Part shown: positions 33,782-45,420 of the stretch, piece after piece
Position numbering within the stretch: position 1 is the first letter of the stretch
How the letters are laid out: each line of letters starts with the position of its first letter
Assembly (NCBI RefSeq): GCF_040869045.1
Contig: NC_090322.1
Location: forward strand, 271,772,662-271,836,661
DNA: 64,000 bases
Reading direction: 5' to 3'
DNA from: Eurosta solidaginis
Lineage: Eukaryota > Arthropoda > Insecta > Diptera > Tephritidae
Program-made: the position numbers and the translations under genes
The notes under the pieces: generated by a model
Database searches by the model: none
The model's input: only the letters and a program-made list of their open reading frames with translations
What the model was told of the DNA's origin: nothing

Positions 33782-36132
33782 AAAACAAGTAAGGAAGGCT
33801 AAGTTCGGGTGGAACCGAACATTACATACTCAGTTGAGAGCTGTGGAAACAAAGTAAGGGAAAATCACCATGTTGTAAAAAGAACCTAGGGTAACCCTGG
33901 AATGTGTTTGTATGACATGTGTATCAAATGGAAGGTATTAAAGAGTATTTTAAGAGGGAGTGGGCCATAGTTCTATAGATGGACGCCATTTAGGGATATC
34001 GCCATAAAGGTGGACCAGGCCTGACTCTATAATTTGTTTGTACGATATGGGTATCAAATGAAATGTGTAAATGATAATTTTAAAAGGGAGTGGGCCTAAG
34101 TTCTATAGGTGGACGCCTTTTCGAGATATCGCCATAAAGATGGACCAGTGGTGACTCTAGAATGCGTTTGCACAATATGGGTATCAAATGAAAGGTGTTA
34201 ATGAGTATTTTAAAAGGGAGTGGGCCTTAGTTCTATAGGTGGATGCCTTTTCGATATATCACCATAAAGGTGGGCCAGTGGTGACTCTAGAATTTTTTTG
34301 CACAATATGGGTATCAAATGAAAGGTATTAACGAGTATTTTAAAAGGGCTTGGGCCTTAGTTCTATAGGTGGATGCCTTTTCAAGATATCGCCATAAAGG
34401 TGGACCAGGGGTGCCTCTAGAATTTGTTTGTACAATATGGGTATCAAATGAAAGGTGTTAATGAGTATTTTAAAAGGGAGTGGGCCTTAGTTCTATAGGT
34501 GGATGCCTTTTCGAGATATCACCATAAAGGTGGGCCAGTGGTGACTCTAGAATTTTTTTGTACGATATGGGTATCAAATGAAAGGTGTTAATGAGTATTT
34601 GAAAAAAAAGTGGGCTTTAGTTCTATATGTGGACGCCTTTTCGAGATATCGCCATAAACGTGGACCAGGGGTGACTCTAGAATTTGTTTGTATAATATGG
34701 GTATCAAATTAAAGGTATTAATGAGGGTTTTAAAAGGGAGTGGCCCTTAGTTGTATATGTGAAGGCGTTTTCGAGATATCTACCAAAATGTGGACCAGGG
34801 TGATCCAGAACATCATCTGTCGGGTACCGCTAATTTATTTATATATGTAATACCACGTACAGTATTCCTTCCAAGATTCCAAGGGCTTTTGATTTCGCCC
34901 TGCAAAACTTTTTCATTTTCTTCTACTTAATATGGTAGGTGTCACACCCATTTTACCAAGTTTTTTTCTAAAGTTATATTTTGCGTCAATAGACCAATAC
35001 AATTACCATGTTGCATCCCTTTTTTGGTATTTGGTATATAATTATGGCATTTTTTTCATTTTTCGTAATTTTCGATATCGAAAAATTGGGCGTGCTCATA
35101 GTCGGATTTCGGCCATTTTTTACACCAATACAAAGTGAGCTCAGATAAGAACGTGAACTGAGTTTAGTAAAGATATATCGATTTTTGCTCAAGTTATCAT
35201 GTTAACGGCCGAGCGGAAGGACAGACGGTCGACTGTGTATAAAAAATGGGCGTGGCTTCAACCGATTTCGCCCTTTTCACAGAAAACAGTTATCGTCCTA
35301 GAATCTAAGCTTCTACCAAATTTCACAAGGATTGGTTAATTGTTGTTCGACTTGTGGCGTTAAAAGTATCCTAGACAAATTAAATGAAAAAGGGCGGAGC
35401 CACGCCCAGTTTGAAATTTTCTTTTATTTTTGTATTTTGTTGCAACATATCATTACTGGAGTTGAATGTTGACATAATTTACTTATATACTGTAAAGATA
35501 TTAACTTTTCTTTTAAAATTTGAATTTAAAAAAAGAAATTTTTTTAAAAAGTGGGTGTGGTCGTTCTCCAATTTTGCAAATTTTTGTTAAGCAAACATAT
35601 AGTAATAAGAGTAACGTTCCTGCCAAATTTCATCATGATATCCTCAACCACTGCCAAATTACAGCTTGCAAAACTTCTAAATTACCTTCTTTTAAAAGTG
35701 GCCAATCCCATTGTCCAAAATTTTACTAGTTTTCTATTCTGCGTCATAAGTTCAACTCACCTACCAAGTTTCATCGCTTAATCCGTATTTGGTAATGAAT
35801 TATCGCACTTTTTCAATTTTTCGAAATTTTCGATATCGAAAAAGTGGGCGTGGTTATTGTCCGATATCGTTCATTTTAAATAGGGATCTGAGATGAGTGC
35901 CCAGGAACCTACATACCAAATTTCATCAAGATAACTCAAAATTTACTCAAGTTATCGTGTTAACGGACGGACGGACGGACGGACATGGCTCAATCGAATT
36001 TTTTTTCAATACTGATGATTTTGATATATGGAAGTCTATATCTATCTCAATTCCTTTATACATACCTGTACAACCAACCGTTATCCAATCAAAGTTAATA
36101 TTCTCTGTGAGCTCTGCTCAACTGAGTATAAT
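33782..36132. mobile_element. DINE/INE-1-like (HINE) element, family B, copy 1
   Basis: Left end AAAACAAGTAAGGAAGG, then a hairpin GTTCGGGTGGAACCGAAC (33803-33820) and subterminal repeat TACTCAGTTGAGAGCT (33827-33842). The right end carries a GGAC microsatellite, ACATGGCTCAATCGAA, and the inverted subterminal repeat AGCTCTGCTCAACTGAGTA (36110-36128) followed by TAA. The core is a tandem array (33900-34790). The rest is unique sequence with GTGGGCGTGG and GCCACGCCC motifs, which I also know from Drosophila INE-1. Copy 2 is at 50817-54612. Non-coding; transposition would depend on a Helentron/Helitron protein supplied elsewhere (inference). Confidence 0.72.
33900..34790. repeat. Core tandem array of family B copy 1, ~129-bp units, about 7 copies
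   Basis: Units are marked by GGTATCAAATGAAAGGTGTT and end with CGAGATATCGCCATAAAGG and GTGACTCTAGAAT. Spacing is about 129-130 bp. Units are similar but not identical, and no higher-order period is obvious in this copy. Confidence 0.9.
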
Positions 36133-37183
36133 AACTGAAGTTTTCACACATCTTTGTTATGAAATTCGGCAATAAAAGTATTGAATTTCAGATCTTTTTT
36201 AAGTCGACTTAGGTTAATATCGCTTGTGATCACAGAATTTTTACTAATCTTTTGCGCACTTGCATATCCATAAATACTAAAAACTTGTTTTTTATCACCC
36301 ATTATTTGAAAACTATTTTCCTTAATAGGGTAAAAGAGTATATCTTAGAAGAGAAATTGTTGAAAGTTTACTTGAAATGTTGCGCATAACAGCTCGGATT
36401 ATGCGAGATAAGGAATGATGACGGCTAACAATAAATGAATCGTTAATTTAAAAGCGCTTCCAACAATCGCTTGTTTTTGTTGTTGCAACTGTCATATTTA
36501 TCAAAATAAGTGGAAGGATTACTAAAAAATGAAATAAATAAAAAATTACTTATAAAAGGAAAGCAAGCTATTTTCATTACGGTGACTCTTATTTTCCACA
36601 GATTTCACGGCGGCTCTTATTTTTCGCACATTGAAGCAGACTTAAAAATTTTAAAGCAGATTTTGGAGTCCTAGTTATTATTTCTACAGTTCTATTCAAA
36701 ATTATAAATTTAAAATCATAAAGGTTTTGCACATAAGCATTGCGACTGTAAAATTGAATACTTTCCATATGGAAACACATATTTATTAACTGTCATAAAT
36801 ATGTTATTTGAAATGTCTGCATTTTATTGTGCTACGTTGCTTTTGTTGACAGCATGAGTGATGATGGGAGGAATGTGAAATACTTTCTTGCAAATCAATT
36901 AAGCGCGTAAGGCAGTTGAAACACCAGAGCCAACAAGAGCAGCTGGTGAATGAACCGCAATGGGGTTATGAAAGCGAGCGCAAGCAGTGACGGCGCTATT
37001 TGTGAGTTTTTCCAGTTGATGGCATTTTGCAGAATTAATCCTTGACTTATACTTAATGATACCTAAGGTTCTACACGTAAAAGAATAAATACAAATTTGT
37101 GCATTTTTCAATTGGTTCATTTATACTATATTAATTTTAATAAAATTTTCTTTTTTCAGTTTTGTAGTTCTGGTGCAAACATC
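36133..37183. other. Unassigned; weak ORF candidate at 36899-37120
   Basis: The minus-strand ORF at 36899-37120 ends VTACARFHNPIAVHSP and AALVGSGVSTALRA, a composition more protein-like than its AT-rich surroundings, and it follows a T-rich tract ending TGTAG that could be an acceptor. I do not recognise a family. Nothing else was seen. Confidence 0.3.
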
Positions 37184-37765
37184 CTAATCATTAATTGGCG
37201 CTTAACCTCCGAAGCAATTTTGGCGGTCTGATTCGCGATAGCTACGCTAATCGAGATCACCGAAGGAAGTCAAGTCTTCTACCACCTACCTCTCCAAGCT
37301 CAGTCGAGGTCTACCTCTTCCTTTGCCTCCAAACTGCGGTGTCAATTGAAATATATTTTTGGCTGGCGGGTATTCGTCCATTCGCATAACATGACCTAGA
37401 CAGCCTTTGTTCTTATTCGCTGCACTACGGTCATAACTGCGTAAAGGATCACGGAAAGAACCATAAATATTTTGGAGATCTTTTCTATCGAATACTCAAA
37501 AGAGCCATCTCATCTTCTCTCGAAACCGTCCATGATATCGAGCCATATATCAGGATGATGAACGACTTATTGAGCGTGATTTTTGGTCGTTGAAAGAAGA
37601 TTTTACTTTTCAATTGCCTATCCAGTCCTAAGTAGCAATTTCTGACAATGGTTATTCTCCGTTTGATTTCAACCCTCACTTTGTTTCCGCTGTTAATGCA
37701 GGCTCCCCTCACAGCCTCGAACGTATATCCGTCAACAGTGACGTGGCTGCCAAACATATTCATAC
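37184..37765 (-). pseudogene. LINE reverse-transcriptase C-terminal fragment
   Basis: Minus-strand translation gives HVTVDGYTFEAVRG, then VRVEIKRRITIVRNCYLGLD, then after a frame break CLGHVMRMDEY and GGKGRGRPRLS. These match, in order, the region after the RT catalytic core of the common insect 'endonuclease-reverse transcriptase' LINEs (IKRRI..ANRCYFGLNRQL, then LGHV.RM, then GRGRPR). Several stops and at least one frameshift are present, and the catalytic RT and endonuclease are absent: a 5'-truncated dead copy. The clade was not determined. Confidence 0.75.
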
Positions 37766-37964
37766 AACCTTGGTGAAAGAACTAACATGAAAGCCTGTGC
37801 GTATGAGTAATTTTTGCACATTGTAAATACTCTACTTTTTTATTACTACAGTTTTTATGCAAAACTAAGAATCTTGCTTTCGGCCGTCAACCTTTTTTTC
37901 ACAAATCTTAGTTCAATAAAACAAATTAAATAAGTAATTGGAGCGATATACCAGCGAATAGTGT

Positions 37965-38178
37965 TAGTGCATGTCTTATGCCGACTCCGGGAGGCCAGAT
38001 GATGAAGATGAAGTTTCGTTTAGAAGCTTTTTTTGGCAGAAATATACTCGGAGTGTTTACCGAATCACTTCCGATGGACGGCCCCGTTTAGAGAAACTTT
38101 ATCTTATTGAAAAAAAATTTGTTTCTAAATATTTGATTTTGTTTTGCCTGGGGGCTACCACCACACCACGCCAGCCGC
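37965..38178 (-). mobile_element. tRNA-derived SINE, copy S4, truncated
   Basis: Minus-strand head GGCGGCTGGCGTGGTGTGG is followed directly by CAGGCAAAACAAAATC (A/B-box part deleted) and a body matching S2/S3 up to CGGAGTCGGCATAAG. The 3' tail portion is missing. No TSD was recognised. Confidence 0.7.
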
Positions 38179-38180
38179 CA

Positions 38181-38686
38181 ATATGAACTGTAAGTCTATA
38201 CTTTTGTGTATGTTCGTTTGCACAAACACGTCTGGGAAATCGTTTTTACAATGTAATTGAAACGAAATAAGAACGTGGAATGAAAGGCATCACGGTGAAT
38301 AGACGCCAAATGAATCAAACGAAATGAATGCACAAAAAGATAAAAGGATTTTATAAAAATATGTGGGAAGGTGCGTAATGCGAAACTAAATCTCAGTTAC
38401 AGGATTCGAGCTCGCGGGGACAGACTGTTCGAAATGTCGGTTAACACAATTCCTTTATTAACCACAATTCACGGTTGAGGTTGATGACAGCATAGCCAGG
38501 AGATTGCATTGATTGTACCAACACTTGGGATGTAGCTGCTTGTACTGATTATGATTTACGGTTTTTGTACATACCTACTATATGCAACTATAAATATGGG
38601 ACGTTACACGTCAGCCTTGAGTGGATTTGGAATGCGAAGTGATATTCTTCGAAGTATTACTCAAAATTAAATATCTTTGCTCATGG
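38181..38686. other. Unassigned
   Basis: No recognisable gene or repeat. Confidence 0.4.
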
Positions 38687-39690
38687 TATGGGGGAGTCCA
38701 AATTGTAAGCGTAAGATAAGTGTAAGCGTAATCGTAGTCCTTAGAAGTGGTGTGCTATATGGTGTAGAAACTAACGGAGGTTGAAAAACAAATCGATTAT
38801 ATATAAATAGGAAAGTGAAAAGACTAACAAAAAGTCTATGATATACAAAAGGGAAAGTGAAACGACAAAGGATAATAAGTAAATATAAAGAAGACGAAAC
38901 AGAAGAAGACCAGGAAGAAAACGAGCAGTATACAAATGTATCGATAATGATGTGTATGATAATAACAATGTTTATGGTTGTCGTCAATATTGGGGAAGTC
39001 AGGAAATGGAAAAGAAATGCTATCGACAGCACAATTTAGCGATGAGCTATCGATTTTTTTTTTATGAATTATGGGTTTGGTACCGAAAATTTATGTATTT
39101 ATTATAGATAAGTTATAGATTATTTATTAAATAACATATAAATTGTCAACAAAACGTTATCGATTTTTTATCGTAATGATCCCAATTTACAATCGGAGTT
39201 TAATGGCCTACTTTTGATTTATTTTCGAAAAAGTATTCATGAATTTGTTTTCAAAAGGCTAACGAAAATTCATTTATTTGCTGTCAAAAACTTATCAATG
39301 CACTATCGAAAAGATATCGATTTGTTATAAGAAAAAGAAGAGTTTTTATCGAAGAGTTATCAATTTTTTATCGGGGTGTAACCAATATGTTATCGGCATG
39401 TTATCGCCCTGTTATCGATTTTAATCGAAAATTGATCGACAAATTAACGAAAAATCATAAATTTTCCGTACAAAGTGATTGATTTACCAAAGAAAGTTGT
39501 CCATTTGCGGCATGTTACCAAATTATTGGGGGCATGTTCTCGACATTTTCTTGTTTTTTTACCAAACAGATACCGATAACACTTCAATGCAAAATCGATG
39601 CAACAACTGTAACCCATCGATAACAAGCCAATGAGAAATCATTGGGAAAGCTATGACTCGGCTATCTTAAGATGATAACAAACCGATGAA
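38687..39690. mobile_element. TTATCG-repeat inverted element, copy T2 (left-complete)
   Basis: In order: an outer module beginning TATGGGGGAGTCC with GTAAGCGTAAG repeats (38687-38765), a purine-rich block (38770-39010), a run of TTATCGATTTTTTATCG-type repeats in plus orientation (39040-39425), a short middle, and CGATAAC-type repeats in inverted orientation (39565-39690). The outer module matches, in reverse complement, the right end of T3 (58958-59038). The matching right-hand outer module is absent. It resembles foldback transposons with long repetitive inverted arms (inference). No ORF of note. Confidence 0.55.
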
Positions 39691-40266
39691 TAATTTTTGA
39701 AAAATAAGTTCTGATATATGTTTCTATTTGGGGGCACATTAGTCATATAAATTCCGCTGTGATCATTGAAGTCTTTTTTAGGTATGTTACTCATAATACA
39801 GCAGGTAGAGGGTGCTATCAAGTATTTTCTTATTCGGCCAGAATCTTTTACATTTTACGGTATTTTTACTCCTTTTTTTAGACCATAACAACCAAAAAAT
39901 TTCGCTATGTGCCAATGGAACTAATTTCGGGATTTTACCATCGAATATTTTCAATGATGGCAAATGAAGTCGAGTACCGCAAACCATTACGCCAGTATTA
40001 AAACCACCACCACTTAGAAAATAAAAATTCGTCTAAAACAACAACGACAACGAAAGTATCACATTTACAGCTACGTTTGGACATCAGAAAAAACAAAGTT
40101 AACACCGTCAACAAGTATGAGGTGACTGAAATTTCGAGAGTGGTTTGCGGGAGCAATCTAAGGGCAGATTAGTAGTTTTCACTAATAGAGCTTCAATAGG
40201 AGGCGAAATGTAAGTAATGACCATCAATTTGAGTTCAATACAGTGTAAGACACTGAATTATTATGC
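39691..40266. other. Unassigned
   Basis: No gene or element was recognised. Confidence 0.4.
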
Positions 40267-40268
40267 TA

Positions 40269-40827
40269 AGTTTATGATCGAGCATAATCGCATCGCGCGA
40301 TGCGACGAGAAATGCTCCATCGCTTGTTACATTTTCGCTAGCGTTATCGCTGAGTGTTTATAGTATAGCAAAATCGCAAGCGATGGAATGCTCAACAATA
40401 TAACCCATCATCTTTTTATTCAAATTGTGACAGTGTAAAGAAAGCAAGATGCGTACATTAACTTGTAAAATCTTATTATTAGAAAAAAGCTATTTGTTAC
40501 AAAAAAAAATATTTAAATCGTATACATAAGAAAAAAAAAATCAAGTGCATCCAATCGCAATTGTGGTAATCTGCATGACGCAAATTCCACAAACACTGCT
40601 TGTCACGTACCTTTTCAATAAAAACATCCATATTGTTTCGCTAATTTCGCTCAACTAAATCAAAATATTTTGGTTGCGAATTTTCGTCGCTTTTGTCGCT
40701 TGTAATCGCTTAATTCGCTCTACGCTAAATCGCTTTGTCGTAAACATCTCCATATGCACTAATATAATTTATCGCTAACAGCGATTCTCGCCGCATCGCG
40801 CGATGCGATTACGCTCGATCATAAACT
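40269..40827. mobile_element. MITE, 559 bp, ~46-bp terminal repeats containing a palindrome
   Basis: The left end AGTTTATGATCGAGC and right end GCTCGATCATAAACT are perfect over these bases and continue with two mismatches to about 46 bp. The arms include an 18-bp perfect palindrome TCGCATCGCGCGATGCGA. TA flanks both sides (40267-40268, 40828-40829), fitting Tc1/mariner-type MITEs. The interior is rich in TCGCT/AGCGA words near both ends (for example 40,640-40,740). No protein. Confidence 0.85.
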
Positions 40828-40829
40828 TA

Positions 40830-42214
40830 ACCTTAAACTGTGCTACTGTTTTCTGTGGTGGGAAAAAGGAAGCATTGCATGGAGTTTTTGAGTATTTTTA
40901 GTTGATAAAATAAGCGAGTAATTTTCATGTTATTCACAATACTTAAAAAAACACCTCAAAAAACATGAATAAGCAGATTTTTAAAAGTGGCAAGTAACCT
41001 GAATTCGTTTTTGGACTATCTTAGTTTACGTGGAACGTTCCATTCACAGGTATATTTGAATTTTGCATGCAAAAGAAAATATTTTAAAGGCGTTGATTTA
41101 ATGATGTTTCATGAAGCTCCTTTCCCTCTTTATTTTTGAAGTAAGTGCGACCACCTTTACAATTATTTTTGCTACTTCAGACATCAAGACTCTCACCTCT
41201 CGCTTTTTTATCACTGTCACTGCCAGTGTCAAATAAAACTGAAATATGCCAAATGGAACAAAAATTACAGAGCAAAGTGAAATGTCATTGCATTCAGATT
41301 GAGCAACCTGACAGAAACGGAGCAAATTGAGATATAAATGTTGTAAGAAGCGACTTTAAAAGTGAATTAATATTGAATCTTAGATATTAAACTTTTGCCA
41401 TATAGTAATATTAAAATTGACATATGTAAGATTATTCAGGAGAGAGTCGGATTCGTTTTAAACTCTTAGATTGCAAATTCTTTTTATAGCTTAAAAGTTA
41501 AAATTTGATTAAAATATAGCACATACGATGAGACCTTGTGGATCCAATAGTTAAAAACGGGACCCACAACTTCTATTACAATGACAACACAAAAAGTCGT
41601 ATCTCAACTAAAAGCTTTCTAATGTTTTGAATGTTTGCAAACCTTCAACGAAACTCTTAGACGACCTTGAATACAAACAAGTAGTTATTGCATATACAAG
41701 TACGGGTCTATGCATATTCATTTATGTATATACGAGCGAGTTTAGCAAAAGCCTGAAATATTGGACTTGCTAGCATTTATTCAGTTGTAATACGTATTTC
41801 ATATTAATACTAACAAATACTCGTTCAAATGAATATATTAAGGACCACATTTGCAAATCGCTTGAGTGTTGGCAGATGACACTCATACCGCCTTGCAATA
41901 TTTATTCCCTGCGCATATGAACTCGGTTATTGGATTACTTACGTCAAATGTTATGCACAAATTCAAATAGGGTTTACAATTGAATACGCGTGCAGTATTA
42001 CGTCGTAGCACACAAGTTTGTGCGAGTAGTATTTATGAGTATTTGCTAATATAACCGTTAAGTACATGTGTATTTATGGTGCATATGCTGATGACACAAG
42101 GCATTGAGTAGGTACATATGTTTAGCATAGAATAAATTTGAACTTTGCGAGTATTATTATGGTAATCATTAAATGAAAATATTTACATGACATGAGTGAT
42201 AAAATAAAGTTTAT
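40830..42214. other. Unassigned
   Basis: AT-rich DNA. ORFs of 60-75 residues overlap antisense at 41098-41330 and show no domain. Nothing was recognised. Confidence 0.4.
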
Positions 42215-42538
42215 ATATTGTGACGAATATTAGCAACACTAAGGGATACTATCATCTTTAAGCCAATACTAAGTAGTGACTTGTATGCACATCAATAAAT
42301 CAATCACTATGTCTATACATATGTCCATACAAGCCGCGGAGAGCAACGCACAAACACATGCATATATCTGAGATACTCCCGAAAGTAGGCAATAATTTGT
42401 GCAAGTATCACTCACATACACACGCGCATATGAGAAGCTATAAACGTAGTTATAGCTGGTAATTTTGTAGCTGATAACTAACTAGTAAGTTCTAGAAATA
42501 GAAGCGCCTAGAAATATGTCAACGAGGAAACCAAACAG

Positions 42539-42545
42539 TATAAAA
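42539..42545 (+). promoter_or_regulatory. TATA box of LTR-2
   Basis: TATAAAAGCAGC is identical to the LTR-1 site. About 30 bp downstream is GTCAATTTGATTTAAGC, the presumed start of the transcript. Confidence 0.65.
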
Positions 42546-42629
42546 GCAGCAACATTTGAGGCACGATAAGTCAATTTGATTTAAGCAAGCTATCAGTTGC
42601 GAAGTATAAGTGTTATTTTCAAGTAGTCT

Positions 42630-42635
42630 AATAAA
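42630..42635 (+). terminator. Polyadenylation signal of LTR-2
   Basis: AATAAAGACC is conserved with LTR-1, about 90 bp after the TATA box. Confidence 0.6.
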
Positions 42636-43345
42636 GACCGTTTTTGCATTATTCAATATTGGAGTTATTTGTTCAACAGTTTAGTGATTCGAACGTTAGC
42701 AGAAGATTTGGAATAAGCGGAATTTCAGTAAATCCGTTACAATATATATAGGTATATTAAGCTACGACAACAATGATTTATGTACTCTTTATATCTTATA
42801 TATTAAAAGAAAAGCTAAAATATGTGTTAGTTTGTAGCCGGTGTTTGAAGAGATTCGCCGGTCGATATTGTTCAAACTTTTACATAAGTTGTGTATACCT
42901 CACGCGGTGGTTTGCACATAGGCTTGGTTGCATTCGACGCACAGGTCTGGAGATATAGGCCAAAACGTAGACCCGGGTACCCCTAGAATGTGTTTATAGA
43001 ATATGGATATCAAATAAAAACTGTTGATGAATGCTTTAATAGAGGGTAATTTTCATACACCTGCGTGACTATGGTTTCGAGATATAGGCCAAAACGTGGG
43101 CCCGTGAACGCCTAGACAGTGTTTTTACATTATGGGTATCAAAATGACGCTGTTGGTGAGGGATTTAGTACAGGATAGTTTTCATAGCTATTGATGAATA
43201 GTGTCTCGAGATATAGGTCAAAACGTGGATCAGGGTAACACTAGGATGTGTTTTTACATTATGGATATCAAATTGAAGCTGTTGATGTGTACTTTAGTAC
43301 AGAGTAAGTTTTATGCCGCTGTGTGATTAGGGTCTCGAGATATAG

Positions 43346-43898
43346 TGTAATAAAAGAAAACGAGTTGCGCTGATGTGAAGCGTTAAAACGTAATTACTTT
43401 ATTGTAGAAAATGTCTTACTACTTATACACAATTTTCTATTGTACACATACATAGTTACATTAATACTTATAGGCTAAAGGTATCTAACAAAAAAAAAAA
43501 AGGTATCTATATTCTAGTTACGTATAGTTATATATAGCTTGGATCAGCATATTGTTTGGCCTAATTTTAGAAGTTTGCTATTGAATAAATATTTCGGCAG
43601 GCGCATTGACAAACTGTCATTAAATGTAATTGGATATGTTTATGAATATTTGAGCAGTGCCTGTTGCTAAACCGACTGTATTGATTAGTCATGCTGAAAC
43701 GCATTGAGTAAGAGATTGCAACTGTAAACAGATACGACCTCCCGCTGGGTTCAACTTAACTTATCTATGCCCCTATGGCTTGCCTGTGTGTAGTCAATGT
43801 TTGGTTATGCATAAAAAGTACATCTAAACTGAGATTCATTCTGGCACGTACATAATTAAAAATATCTTGTATGTGAGGCTTATTCTGGGAATGCCACA
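43346..43898. mobile_element. Solo LTR, 553 bp, second family, nested in the Helitron-like element
   Basis: Starts TGTAATAAAAG and ends ATGCCACA (TG...CA), with a perfect 4-bp TSD ATAG at 43342-43345 and 43899-43902. Removing it restores the phrase GAGATATAGGCC of the host tandem repeat exactly, which proves the insertion boundaries. It is unrelated in sequence to LTR-1/2/3. Orientation was not determined. Confidence 0.88.
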
Positions 43899-44299
43899 AT
43901 AGGCCAAAACATGGACCCGGATACTCCTAGAATGTGTGTGTTTTATGCATATCAAATGGAATCTGTTGATGTGCGCTTTAGTACAGAGTAAGTTTTATAC
44001 CGTTGGGTGACTAGGGTCTCGAGATATAGGCCAAAACATGGACCCGGATACCCCTAGAATGTGTATCTATTATGGATATCAAATGGAAGCTGTTGCTGAG
44101 AGCTCTAAAGTTCTATGTGATATTCGATTTAGTCGCAATAACCTGGCAAAACTGATAAATATGCATGCGAAGCCGAAACAAATACATGAATTAATAAAAC
44201 ACACATACCTATTTATATACGTCCTACTCGATTTGCCTGAAACTTGGTATACAAATTTGCCTATATTAGTATTTACGATACTTTTTTCCGCGAAGCGGA

Positions 44300-44580
44300 C
44301 CAGAGATGGACTGGAACTGCGATTAGAACTAGGACTGGGGCTGAGACTGAGACTGAAACTCGGAGTAGGACTGGGACTGAGACTCGGAATGGGACTGGAA
44401 CAAAATACGTACCACCCTCTGTGACTGGCAACAAGGGATGAAGAAGAATGAGAAGAAATTGAGAGAAGAGAAAAGACAGTCCTTCCGGAGAGACTGACAA
44501 AGAGATAGAATGAGACGAAGAGGGAGATAGATGAAGCGAAAAAGACGGAGCGAGGAATGAACAAAAAGATTAGGAAAAAA
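44300..44580. repeat. GACTGG-type microsatellite and purine-rich block
   Basis: Imperfect GGACTG/GAGACTG words (44310-44400) are followed by GA-rich sequence. ORFs of up to 161 residues across it on either strand are low-complexity artefacts. Confidence 0.7.
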
Positions 44581-44719
44581 TGTAGATGGTGAAGGGCAGA
44601 GTTAGACGGAAAAAGCTTATTAAAATGTATTCAGATAGACCAAATTTAGGGCAGAACAACGTATGCCGAGTCTGCTAGTGTATATATATATATATATATT
44701 ATGCAGATACTTATTTAAA

Positions 44720-45420
44720 ACATTGTGACTAACGATTTCCTGTTGACGTAATATCGGCTAATTTCACTGAATTGTTAAAGTAATTAACACTAACCCCCAT
44801 TTTCCCCTATGTCATCACCACCCAATAAAGGACGGTTGTTTAGGCCCAATGCCTAACTATTCCTGGTTAACGGCGCCCCTTCCTAACGTTTCAACAGCTT
44901 AATCAGCTTCCAGTCACCCACACTCTCACGTCCGCATGTTTGTGTGTGTATATACGCATGCATGTGTTTCACGCACATTTATGTGCATGTGTTCCGCGCA
45001 CATTTATGTGTATGTGTGCAGGTTGTCAGCACCCATGCACGTATATGCGGGGGTGATTGTGTGTGTGTCTTTCCCCTTCATAGAACCGGAGGACTTTTCG
45101 CGGCTTAGCGGCTGTCATCAGCCGGACGACCGTTCGTTTTTTGATCAACCATCAACCGAGACATATCGCCCAGGATCACCGCCGTCACTTTGCACGTAAA
45201 GGTAAATTCAGATTATACCCTGTCATCACTTAAATTTCTATCTCGTTAATTAAATATCCTATTATAACGAGGAAATCCCTCCTGTGTTCTTATTTCATTT
45301 TGAGTGAACCACATCAATCCAGATATCGACCCGTGTGCACCAAACCACTGCCGACGCACACAGGCCGAACATTGGTCCATCGAGCCTTGTACCGAACAAC
45401 GGTGCAAAACCTCTGTAAGT
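44720..45420. other. GC-richer segment, possible LTR-retroelement leader
   Basis: TGTTGACGTAATATCGG at 44741 is a possible LTR start. Around 45,320-45,400 the phrases GTGTGCACCAAACC and TTGGTCCATCGAGCC resemble BEL/Pao leader sequences I have seen in flies, but no polyprotein follows and I cannot place the LTR end. CA/TG-rich alternations (ACGCACATTTATGTG) occur at 44,930-45,030. This is a weak call. Confidence 0.3.

Larger units (their letters stand above)
42219..42741 (+). mobile_element. Solo gypsy-like LTR (LTR-2), 523 bp, intact
   Basis: Starts TGTGACGAATATTAGC and ends AATCCGTTACA, with TATAAAA at 42539-42545 and AATAAA at 42630-42635. A perfect 4-bp TSD ATAT is at 42215-42218 and 42742-42745. 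It aligns along its length with the outer parts of LTR-1. No internal domain adjoins it, so it is a recombination product of a full element. Assignment to the gypsy (Ty3) group rests on LTR style and TSD length only. Confidence 0.88.
42794..44678 (+). mobile_element. Helitron-like non-autonomous element with tandem core
   Basis: It begins TCTTATATATTAAAAG after an A and ends GTCTGCTAG before a T, matching the Helitron pattern 5'-TC...CTRR-3' inserted between A and T. A short stem GCAGA...TCTGC precedes the end. The core holds ~125-bp tandem repeats starting GAGATATAGGCCAAAAC (42955-43345 and 43899-44110), then a GACTGG/GAGACT microsatellite (44300-44400) and a purine-rich block (44420-44580). 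A solo LTR (43346-43898) interrupts the array. It encodes no Rep/helicase. Confidence 0.6.

Noticed and set aside
38667..39032. 121-codon hydrophobic minus-strand ORF
   Set aside because: Pyrimidine-rich complement of the purine block in T2; the apparent membrane segments follow from base composition.
44079..44564. 161-codon Ser-rich minus-strand ORF
   Set aside because: Derived from the GACTGG/GA-rich low-complexity block of the Helitron-like element.
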